DNA of 64,000 nucleotides, taken from assembly GCA_050249415.1 (NCBI GenBank), contig JBFWQO010000009.1, forward strand, positions 124,001 through 188,000, written 5' to 3'. Of this stretch, positions 8,122 to 17,158 are shown one piece after another (position 1 is the stretch's first letter; each line of letters begins with the position of its first letter). The DNA comes from CADEFQ01 sp050249415. GTDB taxonomy: Bacteria > Pseudomonadota > Gammaproteobacteria > Steroidobacterales > Steroidobacteraceae. The notes beneath the pieces are model-generated. The model was not told the origin of the DNA. It searched no databases and was given only the letters and a program-made list of their open reading frames with translations. The position numbers and the translations under genes were made by a program.

Positions 8122-10452
8122 ATGTCAACGAGAGCCATTTCCCGAGGCCGCCAGACAGCATTTGCCGCGGGCGCAGTGCTGCTGGCCTGGACGACAGTGG
8201 TTGCGGCGCAGCAGGAGGAGGCTGCCGCAGGGATTCAAGAGGTGGTCGTGACTGCCGAACGGCGCGAGAGCACGCTGCAGGACACTCCAATCGCCCTTAC
8301 GGTACTGGATTCGGGGATCCTGGCTGATCGCGGCATCACCGATCTGGAAGGCGTGGTCAAGTCCACTCCCAGCATGTCGTTCACGCCATACAACCCGAGT
8401 TCGAATACGCTCGCGCTTTTCATGCGCGGCTCAGGCGTACAGGATCCGGGGCAAATCACGATCGACACGGCGGTCGGCCTCTACCAGGACGGCTTCTACA
8501 TTTCACGCGGACAACTGGTGACTTTCGACCTCGCCGACATCGAGCGCGTGGAAGTGCTGCGCGGCCCGCAAGGCACGCTCTACGGCCGTAATACTACGGG
8601 CGGCGCCGTGAATCTCATCAGCAGGAAGCCGGGTGGCGAGCTCGGCTTCAAGCAGGAACTGGGCTTCGGCAACAATGGGCGACTCAGGAGCCTGACCGTG
8701 CTCGATTTGCCCAAGTGGGGCGGATTGTCCAGCAAGTTCTCATTCCTCAAGCGCCAGATGGATGGCTACGTCAGCAATACCGGTCCGAGCCACGACTTCG
8801 GTGAAGAGGACCAGACAGCCGGCCGCGTGGCGCTGCGTTGGGATACCGATGGTACCTTCACCGCCGACTACTTCTACGAGCGGGGAGATCTGAACTCCAC
8901 GCCCGCGTATTACACGAATGCGGCACTGGTCGGGCTCATTCCGGGGTACACCGATCAGGGCAGACCCGAATCCCACAGCTACCGCTCGATCGACCTGCCC
9001 GAGAGCAAGGGCAGATTCGAGGGCCATGGCCTCACACTGTCATGGGACGTGAACGACGATCTCACCCTGAAGTCCCTGACCGGGTATCGGGATATCGATA
9101 CGATCTACTTCCAGGACTACGCCGAAGCGTTCTTTGTCGGCTTCAGGAGTACCGATGACATCCGGACCCACCAGTTCTCGCAGGAACTGCAGGCGGTGGG
9201 CAGTCTCTTCGATGGGCGGGTCAACTATGTCGCCGGGCTCTATTACTTCAAGGAAGCCGGATCTCATTACCAGCACTCCGTCATCACGAATGCGCTGCCC
9301 GGTTCCGCTGCGCTGCTGCTCGACAAGAATCGCTACGTGGAAATGGAGTCGAAATCGAAGGCGGCATACGCTCAGCTCACCTGGACACCACCCGTCCTGG
9401 ACGATCGGCTCGACCTCACCTTCGGCGCCCGCTACACGAACGACGAGCGCTCGGCGGAGCGGCAGATCCTGAATACCTACTTCGGCTTCCCCATCGGCGT
9501 AGAACCATCGCCGGGGCTCATCAACTCCAATGACCTGGAGTCGAGCCGGTTCAATCCCGCCTTTACGGCGAATTTTTCGTGGACCAGCGATATCAGCACC
9601 TACCTGCGGGTCGCCACCGGCTACAAGGCTGGCGGTTCGAGCGAATCGGTCGATGTCGGGCAGTTCGGCCTCACCTTCAAACCGGAGAATGTCCGGCTCT
9701 ACGAACTCGGCCTCAAGTCCTATCTCTTCGACCGACACGTCCGGTTGAACGTGGCGGCATTCAATAGCGAATACGAGGACATGCAGCTCTTTTTCCCGAC
9801 CAACCCGGCGGACTTGTCGCTCCTTGTGGCCATCAATGCCGGCAAGGCCTCCATCAAGGGACTGGAAGTCGAGACTTTCTGGCAACCCACGAACGACCTG
9901 AACTTCACCGTCAATTACGCCTACCTCGACCCGCAATTCGACGAGGTGCTCGCTCCGGCAGGCACGATATTCGACCCGGCCGTGAACCCGCTGTCTCCCT
10001 ACCAGCCCGGGGAGAACGTCAAGGAACTGTTTTCGTTCGGCTACGCGCCACGGCACAGCGTGGACGTCAGTGCGAACTGGACATTCCTCAAATTCGCGAG
10101 CAGCGATCTGACGGCGATCGCGGACTATCGCTGGTCGGATCGCACCTACCATACGGGCGGAGCAGGACCGGGCGTGCCCAACCACATCAGGGCATCACGC
10201 CCTGCTTTCGGGCTCCTCGATGCCCGCCTGTCCTGGCAGGTGGATTTCGGCAAGGCGAGCAGGGGTCGGGTCGATCTCTGGAGCAAGAACATCACCGACA
10301 AGCAGTGGCCCCTCTATGTCGTGGGCTCCGGATCCCCGCTGGACGTCCAGGACACGACCACGGGTGCCATCACGCCGGCAGGGTTCAACGTGGCGCCGAT
10401 GGCGTGGGCGGAACGCCGTTCCTACGGCATCAATCTCGTATACGAGTTTTAA
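8122..10452 (+). CDS. TonB-dependent receptor (paralog of 36322-38649)
   Basis: This 776-aa receptor has a signal peptide ending near VVAAQ, a TonB-box-like segment (IQEVVVTAERRE) and a plug containing VEVLRGPQGTLYGRNTTGG. Its barrel ends in INLVYEF. RBS-like AGGAGAGG precedes the ATG. It is clearly homologous along its whole length to the receptor at 36322, and long plug and barrel stretches are nearly identical (GNNGRLRSLTVLDLP, SHDFGEE, SRFNPAFTAN). The two probably take up related substrates. It is followed 30 bases later by an LLM-type oxidoreductase. Confidence 0.93.
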   Translation: MSTRAISRGRQTAFAAGAVLLAWTTVVAAQQEEAAAGIQEVVVTAERRESTLQDTPIALTVLDSGILADRGITDLEGVVKSTPSMSFTPYNPSSNTLALFMRGSGVQDPGQITIDTAVGLYQDGFYISRGQLVTFDLADIERVEVLRGPQGTLYGRNTTGGAVNLISRKPGGELGFKQELGFGNNGRLRSLTVLDLPKWGGLSSKFSFLKRQMDGYVSNTGPSHDFGEEDQTAGRVALRWDTDGTFTADYFYERGDLNSTPAYYTNAALVGLIPGYTDQGRPESHSYRSIDLPESKGRFEGHGLTLSWDVNDDLTLKSLTGYRDIDTIYFQDYAEAFFVGFRSTDDIRTHQFSQELQAVGSLFDGRVNYVAGLYYFKEAGSHYQHSVITNALPGSAALLLDKNRYVEMESKSKAAYAQLTWTPPVLDDRLDLTFGARYTNDERSAERQILNTYFGFPIGVEPSPGLINSNDLESSRFNPAFTANFSWTSDISTYLRVATGYKAGGSSESVDVGQFGLTFKPENVRLYELGLKSYLFDRHVRLNVAAFNSEYEDMQLFFPTNPADLSLLVAINAGKASIKGLEVETFWQPTNDLNFTVNYAYLDPQFDEVLAPAGTIFDPAVNPLSPYQPGENVKELFSFGYAPRHSVDVSANWTFLKFASSDLTAIADYRWSDRTYHTGGAGPGVPNHIRASRPAFGLLDARLSWQVDFGKASRGRVDLWSKNITDKQWPLYVVGSGSPLDVQDTTTGAITPAGFNVAPMAWAERRSYGINLVYEF

Positions 10453-10482
10453 GATGGCCGTTCGTGCCGGGGGCCATGCGTC

Positions 10483-11385
10483 GTGAGATTCGGCTTCCAC
10501 ATGTTCATGGTGCCTCCTGCAGAATTGCAGGAGGTCGCCCGTGCCGCCGACGACGCGGGCTGGGACTGCGTGCAGGTCGCCGATGCGCCGTTCTTTCCGG
10601 AGGTGTGCTCCGTACCGTACCCATACACGCCGGATGGCTCGCGCTTCTGGCCGCTCGACATGCCCGTGCTCGATCCGTGGGTCGCGATCGCCGCGATGGC
10701 GGTCGCGACGAAGCGCATCCGCTTCATGCCCTCGGTGCTGCGGCTCGCCGTTCGCCAGCCGCTGCTCGAGGCCAAGAGCCTGTGTTCGGTTGCCGCGCTG
10801 GCCGACGATCGCATCACCCTCGGCGTCGGCCTCGCGTGGATGCCCGAGGAGTTCAAGTGGCTCAGCATGGACATGAAGACCCGCGGTGCGCGCCAGGACG
10901 AGGCCATCCAGATCCTGCGCCTGCTGATGCGCGGCGGCATGAACGAGTTCCACGGCAAGTACTACGACTTCGACCGCCTGACCATGGCGCCGGTGCCGAA
11001 GCGGAAGATTCCCATCTACGTGGGCGGCACGACGCCACCGGCCATGCGCCGCGCGGCGCGCCTCGGCGACGGCTGGGTCAGCGTCATCCACAACAAGGCG
11101 GACGTTCCGGATATCGTCGCCGAGCTGAACGGTTATCGCCGCGAGTACGGGCGTGACAAAGAGCCGTTCGACATCATGCTGCACTGCCCGGACGCGGAAT
11201 CGGTCGACGACATCCGTCGCCTCGAGGATCTCGGGATCACCGATCTCCAGGTCACGCCCTGGAGCGCACCCGGCATCCTCGCCGAAATGGGAGTGGGCAC
11301 CATCATGCGCCAGCAGCCTTCGCTGCAGGTGAAGCAGGAGGCGATCAAGCGCTATGCCGACAAGGTGATCGCGCGGTTCAGGTGA
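10483..11385 (+). CDS. LLM-class (luciferase-like) flavin/F420 oxidoreductase
   Basis: This 300-aa TIM-barrel enzyme of the bacterial luciferase-like family starts at a GTG 30 bases after the receptor. It shows the N-terminal MRFGFHMFMVPP, the loop ALADDRITLGVGLAWMPEEF typical of LLM proteins, and PIYVGGTTPPAMRRAARLGDGW near the cofactor site. Such enzymes use FMN or F420 for oxygenation or hydride transfer, and which applies here cannot be read from the sequence. Its 3' end recurs as a fragment at 15462-15524. Confidence 0.88.
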   Translation: MRFGFHMFMVPPAELQEVARAADDAGWDCVQVADAPFFPEVCSVPYPYTPDGSRFWPLDMPVLDPWVAIAAMAVATKRIRFMPSVLRLAVRQPLLEAKSLCSVAALADDRITLGVGLAWMPEEFKWLSMDMKTRGARQDEAIQILRLLMRGGMNEFHGKYYDFDRLTMAPVPKRKIPIYVGGTTPPAMRRAARLGDGWVSVIHNKADVPDIVAELNGYRREYGRDKEPFDIMLHCPDAESVDDIRRLEDLGITDLQVTPWSAPGILAEMGVGTIMRQQPSLQVKQEAIKRYADKVIARFR

Positions 11386-11438
11386 CCGCAGAAGCGGGCT
11401 GCGCCGGCGCCACGACCAGCGACTATCATTGCGCCGGC

Positions 11439-12326
11439 ATGTTTCATTGGGACGATGTCCGCTACTTTCTGGCGCTCTATCGCGCGGGAACGATTTCCGG
11501 CGCTTCCAGGCGCCTGTCTGTCAGCTACACGACGATCATGCGACGCATACGGGCGCTGGAGGCGTTCGTCGGTGCGCCTCTCTTCAAGAAGCAGAGCCCG
11601 GACTACTCGCTGACCGGCAAGGGCCGGGATCTGCTGCCGACATTCGAACAGATCGAGAATTCGTTCACGCGACTCGAGCAGCAAGCGGCCAAACCGTGCA
11701 CGTCGCTGCGCGGCATCATCCGGATCTCGCTGTCGGAATCGATGCTGAGGCTGGTCGCGTCGCATCTCGCGGGATTTCGCCGACGGCACCCGGAAATCGT
11801 CTGGCAGCTCGACATGACGAATGATTTCGTGGACGTCACGAAGGGCCTCGCCGACATCCACATATTTCCGCGCTTCGCGCCGCTCGAGAACATCGAGCGC
11901 TTCGAGCGCATATCGCTCGGCCGGTTCTGTGCACGGCCCTACATCCACCGTGCTCTACGCAGCGGTCGGGACCGGCCCCTCCGCGCGCAGGACGTCGACT
12001 GGATCGCCTGGGACACGTCGCAGATCACCGATGAACTGTCGCGGCGACCGTCTTCCGCGCTCGGCGCCGACCTGAACATCGTCGCGATGGCCTCCTCCGG
12101 CACGGTCACGATGCAGCTCGCCCGCGTCGGCCTCGGTGCCGCACTCGCCTGGGACTTTCTCGCCGGCAACGATCCCGACCTCGCTCCACTCGATCTCCCG
12201 GAGCTCACGAGCGACGTGGAGATCTGCCTCTATGCGCTACCCGAGGCGCTGCGGCGCACGGCGATCCGTGCATTCTCGGACTACCTGGTCGCGGCGCTCG
12301 CCACGCGGGGACCGGATCAGAGCTGA
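11439..12326 (+). CDS. LysR-family transcriptional regulator
   Basis: This 295-aa regulator has an N-terminal winged helix (MFHWDDVRYFLALYRAGTIS, then SRRLSVSYTTIMRRIRALE) and a C-terminal effector-binding domain. The ATG at 11439 fits the family. An earlier GTG overlapping the LLM stop would add 19 atypical residues. It follows the LLM oxidoreductase closely in the same direction and its 3' end overlaps the convergent receptor gene by 10 bases. It probably controls nearby catabolic genes, and the inducer is unknown. Confidence 0.88.
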   Translation: MFHWDDVRYFLALYRAGTISGASRRLSVSYTTIMRRIRALEAFVGAPLFKKQSPDYSLTGKGRDLLPTFEQIENSFTRLEQQAAKPCTSLRGIIRISLSESMLRLVASHLAGFRRRHPEIVWQLDMTNDFVDVTKGLADIHIFPRFAPLENIERFERISLGRFCARPYIHRALRSGRDRPLRAQDVDWIAWDTSQITDELSRRPSSALGADLNIVAMASSGTVTMQLARVGLGAALAWDFLAGNDPDLAPLDLPELTSDVEICLYALPEALRRTAIRAFSDYLVAALATRGPDQS

Positions 12327-14713
12327 TAACCCACGTTGACGCCGAACGTGCGCCCGGGCGCGAAGGTGCTGATGGCCCAGCCCATGGCGCCGAAATCGAT
12401 GCTCCATTCGCGCACTGCCTTGTCCGCCAGGTTGCGGCCCCACACCGAGAAGAGCAGGCTGCCCTTGCGCAGCGGGACGTCGCGCAACGTCAGGCGCGCA
12501 TCGATCAACGCATGCGCCGCCGTCGATGTGTACAGATGAAGCAACGGGTCGAAGTCCCGGCGACTCGCGTAGGTGGCGCCTGTCCACAGCGCCCACGTAC
12601 CGTGGCTCGTCGCCGGGAAGGTGTACTCGGCGCTCGCCGCACCGGTGTGTTTCGGCGCATGCACCAGCGTCGACGCGATCCCGGAAACGTCGGCGGTGAC
12701 GCCGGTGCCGAGCCCGGTCACGGGATTCGAGATCGCGGTGATGTACTCGTCGTACTTGACATCGAGATAGCCGTAGCTCAGCCGGAGCTCCAACCCCTCG
12801 ACAGGCAGCACCGTGAAATCCATCTCCAGTCCCCGCGCGCTGCTCTTGCCGGCATTGACGAAGCGCTGCGATGCGCCGCCGGTGCCCGCCTCGAACTGCT
12901 TCACCTGGCGGTCCTCGTAGTCCATGTCGAACAGCGCCACGTTGAAGCGCGCGCGACGCTCCCAGAATTCGGACTTCAGTCCGAGCTCGTACGCCAGCAC
13001 GGTTTCGGCATCGACCGGCGACATGAACGACGCGATGGTCGTCGCGCGGGCGTTGAAGCCACCCGCGCGATAGGCGGTCGCGATCTTGAAATAGGTGTTG
13101 ATGCCCTCCCCGGCCTTCCAGGACAAAGTGCCGCTCGGGCTGAAGTCACTCCACGACTTGCTGCCTTCCACCGTGCCCGGTGTGCCGCCGAACAGGGTGG
13201 TCAGGGTCGCGGACCTGCGGTCCCTCGACCAGCGGCCACCGAACGTCAGATCGACGGCATCGCTGATCGCCCAGGTCATCTGGCCATAAAGCGCATAGGC
13301 CTCACTGTCGACCGCGTAACGGAACGCCGGGTTACCGAGGCGTACGCTCTTGCCGAGACAAGGTGTCGACGAGGCGAAATCCGCACACAGGAACCGCTGG
13401 GTCGCGAGCGGCTGGCTGCCGAAGGCGAACTGCGCGGGCAGCACGTACATCGACGGATTGAATTCCTTGCCTTCCTCGGTGAAGTAATAGGCGCCGAGGG
13501 TATACGTCAGCCGGTTTGCGAAGGCCGAGCCCAGCAACTGCAGTTCCTCGCTCCACTGCTCCTGCTTGTCCTTGCGCGTGGAGTAGAAATTCGCGACCCG
13601 CTGGCCGGCCAGGATGTACGTTCCGCTCGCGCCGTTCAGCACCGTGCCGGCGTCGACGAACACATCACCGAAACTGCTGCCTCGCTCATCCTCCTTCCAG
13701 GTCCGGTATGAGCTGATCGATTTCACGGTCAGGTCCGCCGCCGGATGCCATTGCAGGGTCAGCGCGTGGCCATATACATCGGCCGTGTTTTCGTCATTGC
13801 TGTCCTGGACCAGGGGCAGCCGCTGCATGCGATCCGGCGACGAGACGGCCGCGAGCTGCTGATAGAAGCGGCCGCCGAGGCTGATCTGCAGCGGCCGCAC
13901 GTGCACCAGCTGCGCGGTCGCGTTGTTGGCCTGGCGCCGCGACCAGTCGAACGCGTAGTCCGCCGTGAAGCGCTCGCCCGGTGACCAGCGCAGGGCCAGG
14001 CGCGCGGCATCGGACTCGATGGCACCGAGATCCTTGCCGCTGTACAGGCTGTCCACGTAGCCGTCGCGCTGCGTGTGGTTGTACGAGAGCGAGGCGGCGA
14101 GCTGGCCGGACAGCGGCAGGTCCACGCGGGTCGTGCTGCGCAGCAGATTCTCGCTGCCGTAGCCGAGGGTCTGCGCGAATGCCGGCTCGTCACCCGGCTT
14201 GCGCGTCACGAGATTGATCGCACCGCCCGTCGAGTTGCGCCCGTAGAGTGTCCCCTGCGGGCCGCGCAATACCTCGATGCGCTCGAGGTCGACGATGTCG
14301 AAAACCGCGCCGGTATGGCGGCCGATATACACGCCATCGAGATAAATGCCGACCGCCGGGTCCATTGCGAGCTGTGTATCTGTCGCCGAGACGCCCCGGA
14401 TGCCGATGCCGATGTTCGACTGTGACCCGGCGATCGAATTGATGCGGACGTTCGGTATCTGGTCGGAGATATCGCTGATCTCGAACGCGCCGATCGCCTC
14501 GAGCTGCGCGGTCCCCATGACGGCGAGCGAGATGGGCGTGTCCTGCAATGCTGTTTCGCGTCGTTCAGCGGTAACGACGATCTCTTCGAGCGCGGGCGTG
14601 CCGGCCGACGGCGTATCCTGCGCCTGCGCCGCAATGCTCGCGGCACCGAGTGCGGCCGCAATCATGCCATCGCGGATTGCGCCCGTCGCACGGGTGTGCC
14701 GAATTGCCTGCAT
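12317..14713 (-). CDS. TonB-dependent receptor
   Basis: This 798-aa receptor starts at the ATG at 14713, whose mRNA has GGAAGGAAG just ahead. An upstream in-frame ATG lacks a signal peptide. A signal sequence ending near IAAQAQ is followed by a TonB-box-like EEIVVTAERRE and a plug with VEVLRGPQGTLYGRNSTGG. The barrel ends in FGVNVGYQL. It reads divergently from the SnoaL-like gene at 14890 and convergently with the LysR gene. The substrate is unknown. Confidence 0.93.
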   Translation of the reverse strand: MQAIRHTRATGAIRDGMIAAALGAASIAAQAQDTPSAGTPALEEIVVTAERRETALQDTPISLAVMGTAQLEAIGAFEISDISDQIPNVRINSIAGSQSNIGIGIRGVSATDTQLAMDPAVGIYLDGVYIGRHTGAVFDIVDLERIEVLRGPQGTLYGRNSTGGAINLVTRKPGDEPAFAQTLGYGSENLLRSTTRVDLPLSGQLAASLSYNHTQRDGYVDSLYSGKDLGAIESDAARLALRWSPGERFTADYAFDWSRRQANNATAQLVHVRPLQISLGGRFYQQLAAVSSPDRMQRLPLVQDSNDENTADVYGHALTLQWHPAADLTVKSISSYRTWKEDERGSSFGDVFVDAGTVLNGASGTYILAGQRVANFYSTRKDKQEQWSEELQLLGSAFANRLTYTLGAYYFTEEGKEFNPSMYVLPAQFAFGSQPLATQRFLCADFASSTPCLGKSVRLGNPAFRYAVDSEAYALYGQMTWAISDAVDLTFGGRWSRDRRSATLTTLFGGTPGTVEGSKSWSDFSPSGTLSWKAGEGINTYFKIATAYRAGGFNARATTIASFMSPVDAETVLAYELGLKSEFWERRARFNVALFDMDYEDRQVKQFEAGTGGASQRFVNAGKSSARGLEMDFTVLPVEGLELRLSYGYLDVKYDEYITAISNPVTGLGTGVTADVSGIASTLVHAPKHTGAASAEYTFPATSHGTWALWTGATYASRRDFDPLLHLYTSTAAHALIDARLTLRDVPLRKGSLLFSVWGRNLADKAVREWSIDFGAMGWAISTFAPGRTFGVNVGYQL

Positions 14714-14889
14714 GTTCGTCTTCCTTCCGGCCCGTTCAGGTATCGAAAGGCAAGCTAGGTGGCCTCCCCGGGCTTGTAAACACGAAGTTTTGCAGATGTT
14801 CGCTGCAAATCTGATCCCGGGATCGCGTTCCATTCTCGGCGCGACTGCCCCATTCTCGCGGCTGAATCATCTGGCTCGGCGGCACACTG

Positions 14890-15432
14890 ATGAGCAACCG
14901 ATATCTATGGACCCTGGCCGCGGCGCTTCTTGCCGCCGTGGGCTCGGCGCCCGCAGCCGTCGATCGCGAGAGCGTGATGGAACGGCTGCGCTCCGAAGCC
15001 GAGATCGCCAGGCTGCCCGTCAGATACGCCTGGGCGGTCGACGGCAAGCGGATCGACGACGTGCTGGAGCTCTTCGCCGAGAATGCCGTCTACGATCTGT
15101 CCGCCTACGGCCATGCAAGTGCGGTCGGGCGGGCGGCCATCAGGAAGCTCTTCCTGGACTCGGTCTTCCGTGCCGAACAATGTTCCTTCAGCAGCATCTC
15201 GAACGTCAGGGTCGAAGTCCGCGGAGCAGAAGCAAGCGGCGCCGACTACTTCGTGCACCTCGGCTACAATGATCCGAACTTTGGCGCCAATACCCGGCAC
15301 TATGTGGAAGGCCGGCACTTCTACGAGTTCGTCCGGGAAAAGGGCGAATGGAAAATCGCGCGCATGCTGGGTCGCCCCACATTCGAGACGGTGGAGAATT
15401 TTCCGCCGACGGCCTTGAAGCACTGCCCGTGA
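14890..15432 (+). CDS. secreted SnoaL/NTF2-like protein
   Basis: This 180-aa protein has a signal peptide (cleavage near GSAPAA) and an NTF2-like cone domain. Features are ARLPVRYAWAVDGKRIDDVLELF, a central DYFVHLGYNDPNF and GEWKIARM. SnoaL-like proteins include isomerases, cyclases and hydroxysteroid-modifying enzymes, and export to the periplasm is unusual for a catabolic member. The next in-frame sequence after its stop is a fragment of an LLM oxidoreductase, so its 3' junction marks an old rearrangement. Function is otherwise unknown. Confidence 0.8.
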   Translation: MSNRYLWTLAAALLAAVGSAPAAVDRESVMERLRSEAEIARLPVRYAWAVDGKRIDDVLELFAENAVYDLSAYGHASAVGRAAIRKLFLDSVFRAEQCSFSSISNVRVEVRGAEASGADYFVHLGYNDPNFGANTRHYVEGRHFYEFVREKGEWKIARMLGRPTFETVENFPPTALKHCP

Positions 15433-15528
15433 GCGGGCGCGCCCGGCACCCCCGTCGATACGGGAGTCGGCACGATCATGCGCCAGCCGCCTTCGCTGCA
15501 GGTAAAGCAGGAGGCGATCAATCGTTGA
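15433..15528 (+). pseudogene. remnant of an LLM oxidoreductase C-terminus
   Basis: Directly after the SnoaL stop and in the same frame, about 30 codons read APGTPVDTGVGTIMRQPPSL then QVKQEAINR and a stop. They match the tail of the LLM oxidoreductase at 10483 (APGILAEMGVGTIMRQQPSL then QVKQEAIKR). At the DNA level, 15462-15524 differs from 11289-11351 at only 5 of 63 positions. No start or upstream domain remains, so this is a gene fragment. Confidence 0.85.
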
Positions 15529-15838
15529 AACGTTCTTCGCCCGGCTCTTTCTCCACGAGCGGCTCGGCCTCCATGAGCCGCCCCGCCCGCTCACGGCTCG
15601 CATCGTCGACCATCACACGATCCGCGGTTTCGTCGAGAACGATCTGGAGGATTTTCTCCGCTTCTTCCAGCTGCCTTCGCGCGTCGACCCAGTCCCCCCT
15701 GTTGCCTGACGCGATCGCCGCAGTGACACGGACCGTGACCGGACCCAGCCTCTCGAGCAGCTGCATGCGTTCGCGGCGCAGCATCGCCCGCTCCGCGTCG
15801 GCATCGATTTCGGCGAACTTTCCGTAGTGTCGACTCAT
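15518..15838 (-). CDS. hypothetical protein
   Basis: This is a 106-aa, charged, probably helical protein with no recognised motif. It starts 23 bases after the stop of the LuxR-type regulator and runs in the same direction, so the two are probably co-transcribed. Its last few codons overlap the LLM remnant on the other strand. Repeated Arg/Glu-rich heptad-like stretches (ARRQLEEAEKILQIVL) suggest a coiled coil. Coding status rests on frame length and operon position only. Confidence 0.5.
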   Translation of the reverse strand: MSRHYGKFAEIDADAERAMLRRERMQLLERLGPVTVRVTAAIASGNRGDWVDARRQLEEAEKILQIVLDETADRVMVDDASRERAGRLMEAEPLVEKEPGEERFND

Positions 15839-15861
15839 GAGCCCCTGCCGCAGCCTCGCGC

Positions 15862-17070
15862 TCAGACGAGCGGCGCGATGCCGCCCAGCAGCACGCGCAG
15901 CAACTCAGTCTGGCGGGTCACGCCCGTCTTGGCAAAGATCGCGCGGATCTGGCAACGCACCGTGTTGCGGCTCACGCCCAATCGGCGCGCAGCCTCCTCG
16001 ACCGTACACCCGTCCATGATGTGCAGGGCGAGGTTCGCCTCGGCGGGCGTCAGGCGATAGAGGCGCTGCAACTGTTCGTGCGTGGCGAGCACCCGCGCTT
16101 CCGGATCGCGGATGACGACCAGCGCCGCGGCCCGCAGGCCCGGCTCGGCGAGGCCGGTGAGCGGCACGGCGCGCACCGCGACACCGAGATTGGCGCGTCC
16201 GGAGGTGCGCCTGACCGACATTCCCGTCAGCACTCCGGGCACGCGTGCGCCCGCCGTCGACACGGCCTGCTCGATCAGCCTGCGAAGCTCCCGGCTCTCT
16301 CCCGGAAAATCCGCGACCAGGCCATTGTTGGCCAGGGACAGGCCATCGCCCTGTGCCAGGATCTCTTCGGCCGCCTGATTGACCTTGACGATCCGCCCTT
16401 CGCCGTCGAGGAACACGACGCCCACCGACAATCGGTCGAACATGCCCGTGTACAAGCCCCGCTCGAGTTCCGCGACATTGAGGCTCGCGCGCAGCTGCAC
16501 GGCAATCGCGAGATGCGGCAGGAGCAGATCGCAGATCGTGCGCTCACGCGCACCGAAACGATCGCCACGGGGCGGCCGGGTCACGCGCAAGCGGCAGTCG
16601 GGTACCGGCCCGGCTCCCAGGTCGGCCGCCATGTGGTACCGGATATCCACCGGCGCATGAAACTCGCGATAGCACGGGCTCGCGAGCCAGGCATCGTCGT
16701 CGATCAACTCCTCGAGCAGCACCGCTCGCTCGCGCGGCAGGTTGACGAACGGGTCGATGGCGACGAGGTCGGTGCAGGACATCGCCGCCAGGGCAGGCTG
16801 CGTGCGTCCGGCGTACACCACCTGCAGGGGCTCGTCCGCGCGCGGCTGGTGCAGGATCAGCGTCACATAGTTCGCATCGAGCAGACAACGCAGGTGATCG
16901 AGCAGCAGCGCCCACGGCAGGGCTTCCCGCACACCTGTATAGATGAGTCTGACCAGCTGGTCGAACTCGGCAAAAGCGAGTCCCGAGCGCACGAGCAGGG
17001 CCGAACCTTCAGCGGAAGGCTGCGCCTGGTGCGGCAGACCCGCTGCGGGCACGGCGATATGGCTCATCAT
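15862..17070 (-). CDS. LuxR-type regulator with PAS-like sensor
   Basis: This roughly 402-aa regulator has a PAS-like segment in its central part (DRLSVGVVFLDGEGRIVKVN) and a C-terminal LuxR helix-turn-helix (LTPAEANLALHIMDG, then AARRLGVSRNTVRCQ). The start is one of two adjacent ATGs at 17070/17067. The longer open frame upstream runs into the divergent gene's leader and lacks a family-like sequence. It reads divergently from the alpha/beta hydrolase at 17159 across 88 bp, so it probably regulates the hydrolase-monooxygenase operon. The ligand is unknown. Confidence 0.85.
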   Translation of the reverse strand: MMSHIAVPAAGLPHQAQPSAEGSALLVRSGLAFAEFDQLVRLIYTGVREALPWALLLDHLRCLLDANYVTLILHQPRADEPLQVVYAGRTQPALAAMSCTDLVAIDPFVNLPRERAVLLEELIDDDAWLASPCYREFHAPVDIRYHMAADLGAGPVPDCRLRVTRPPRGDRFGARERTICDLLLPHLAIAVQLRASLNVAELERGLYTGMFDRLSVGVVFLDGEGRIVKVNQAAEEILAQGDGLSLANNGLVADFPGESRELRRLIEQAVSTAGARVPGVLTGMSVRRTSGRANLGVAVRAVPLTGLAEPGLRAAALVVIRDPEARVLATHEQLQRLYRLTPAEANLALHIMDGCTVEEAARRLGVSRNTVRCQIRAIFAKTGVTRQTELLRVLLGGIAPLV

Positions 17071-17158
17071 CGATCGTGTCACTCTAATCCAAATTGGGGA
17101 TGATCGAGATACGGACAGGCAAGATATTGCCCGTACGCGGACCAACCCGGGAGCCCCC

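Noticed and set aside
17089..17097. CCAAATTGG palindrome between the LuxR-type regulator and the hydrolase gene
   Set aside because: Only 9 bases and one copy; too short to claim as an operator although the position is suitable.
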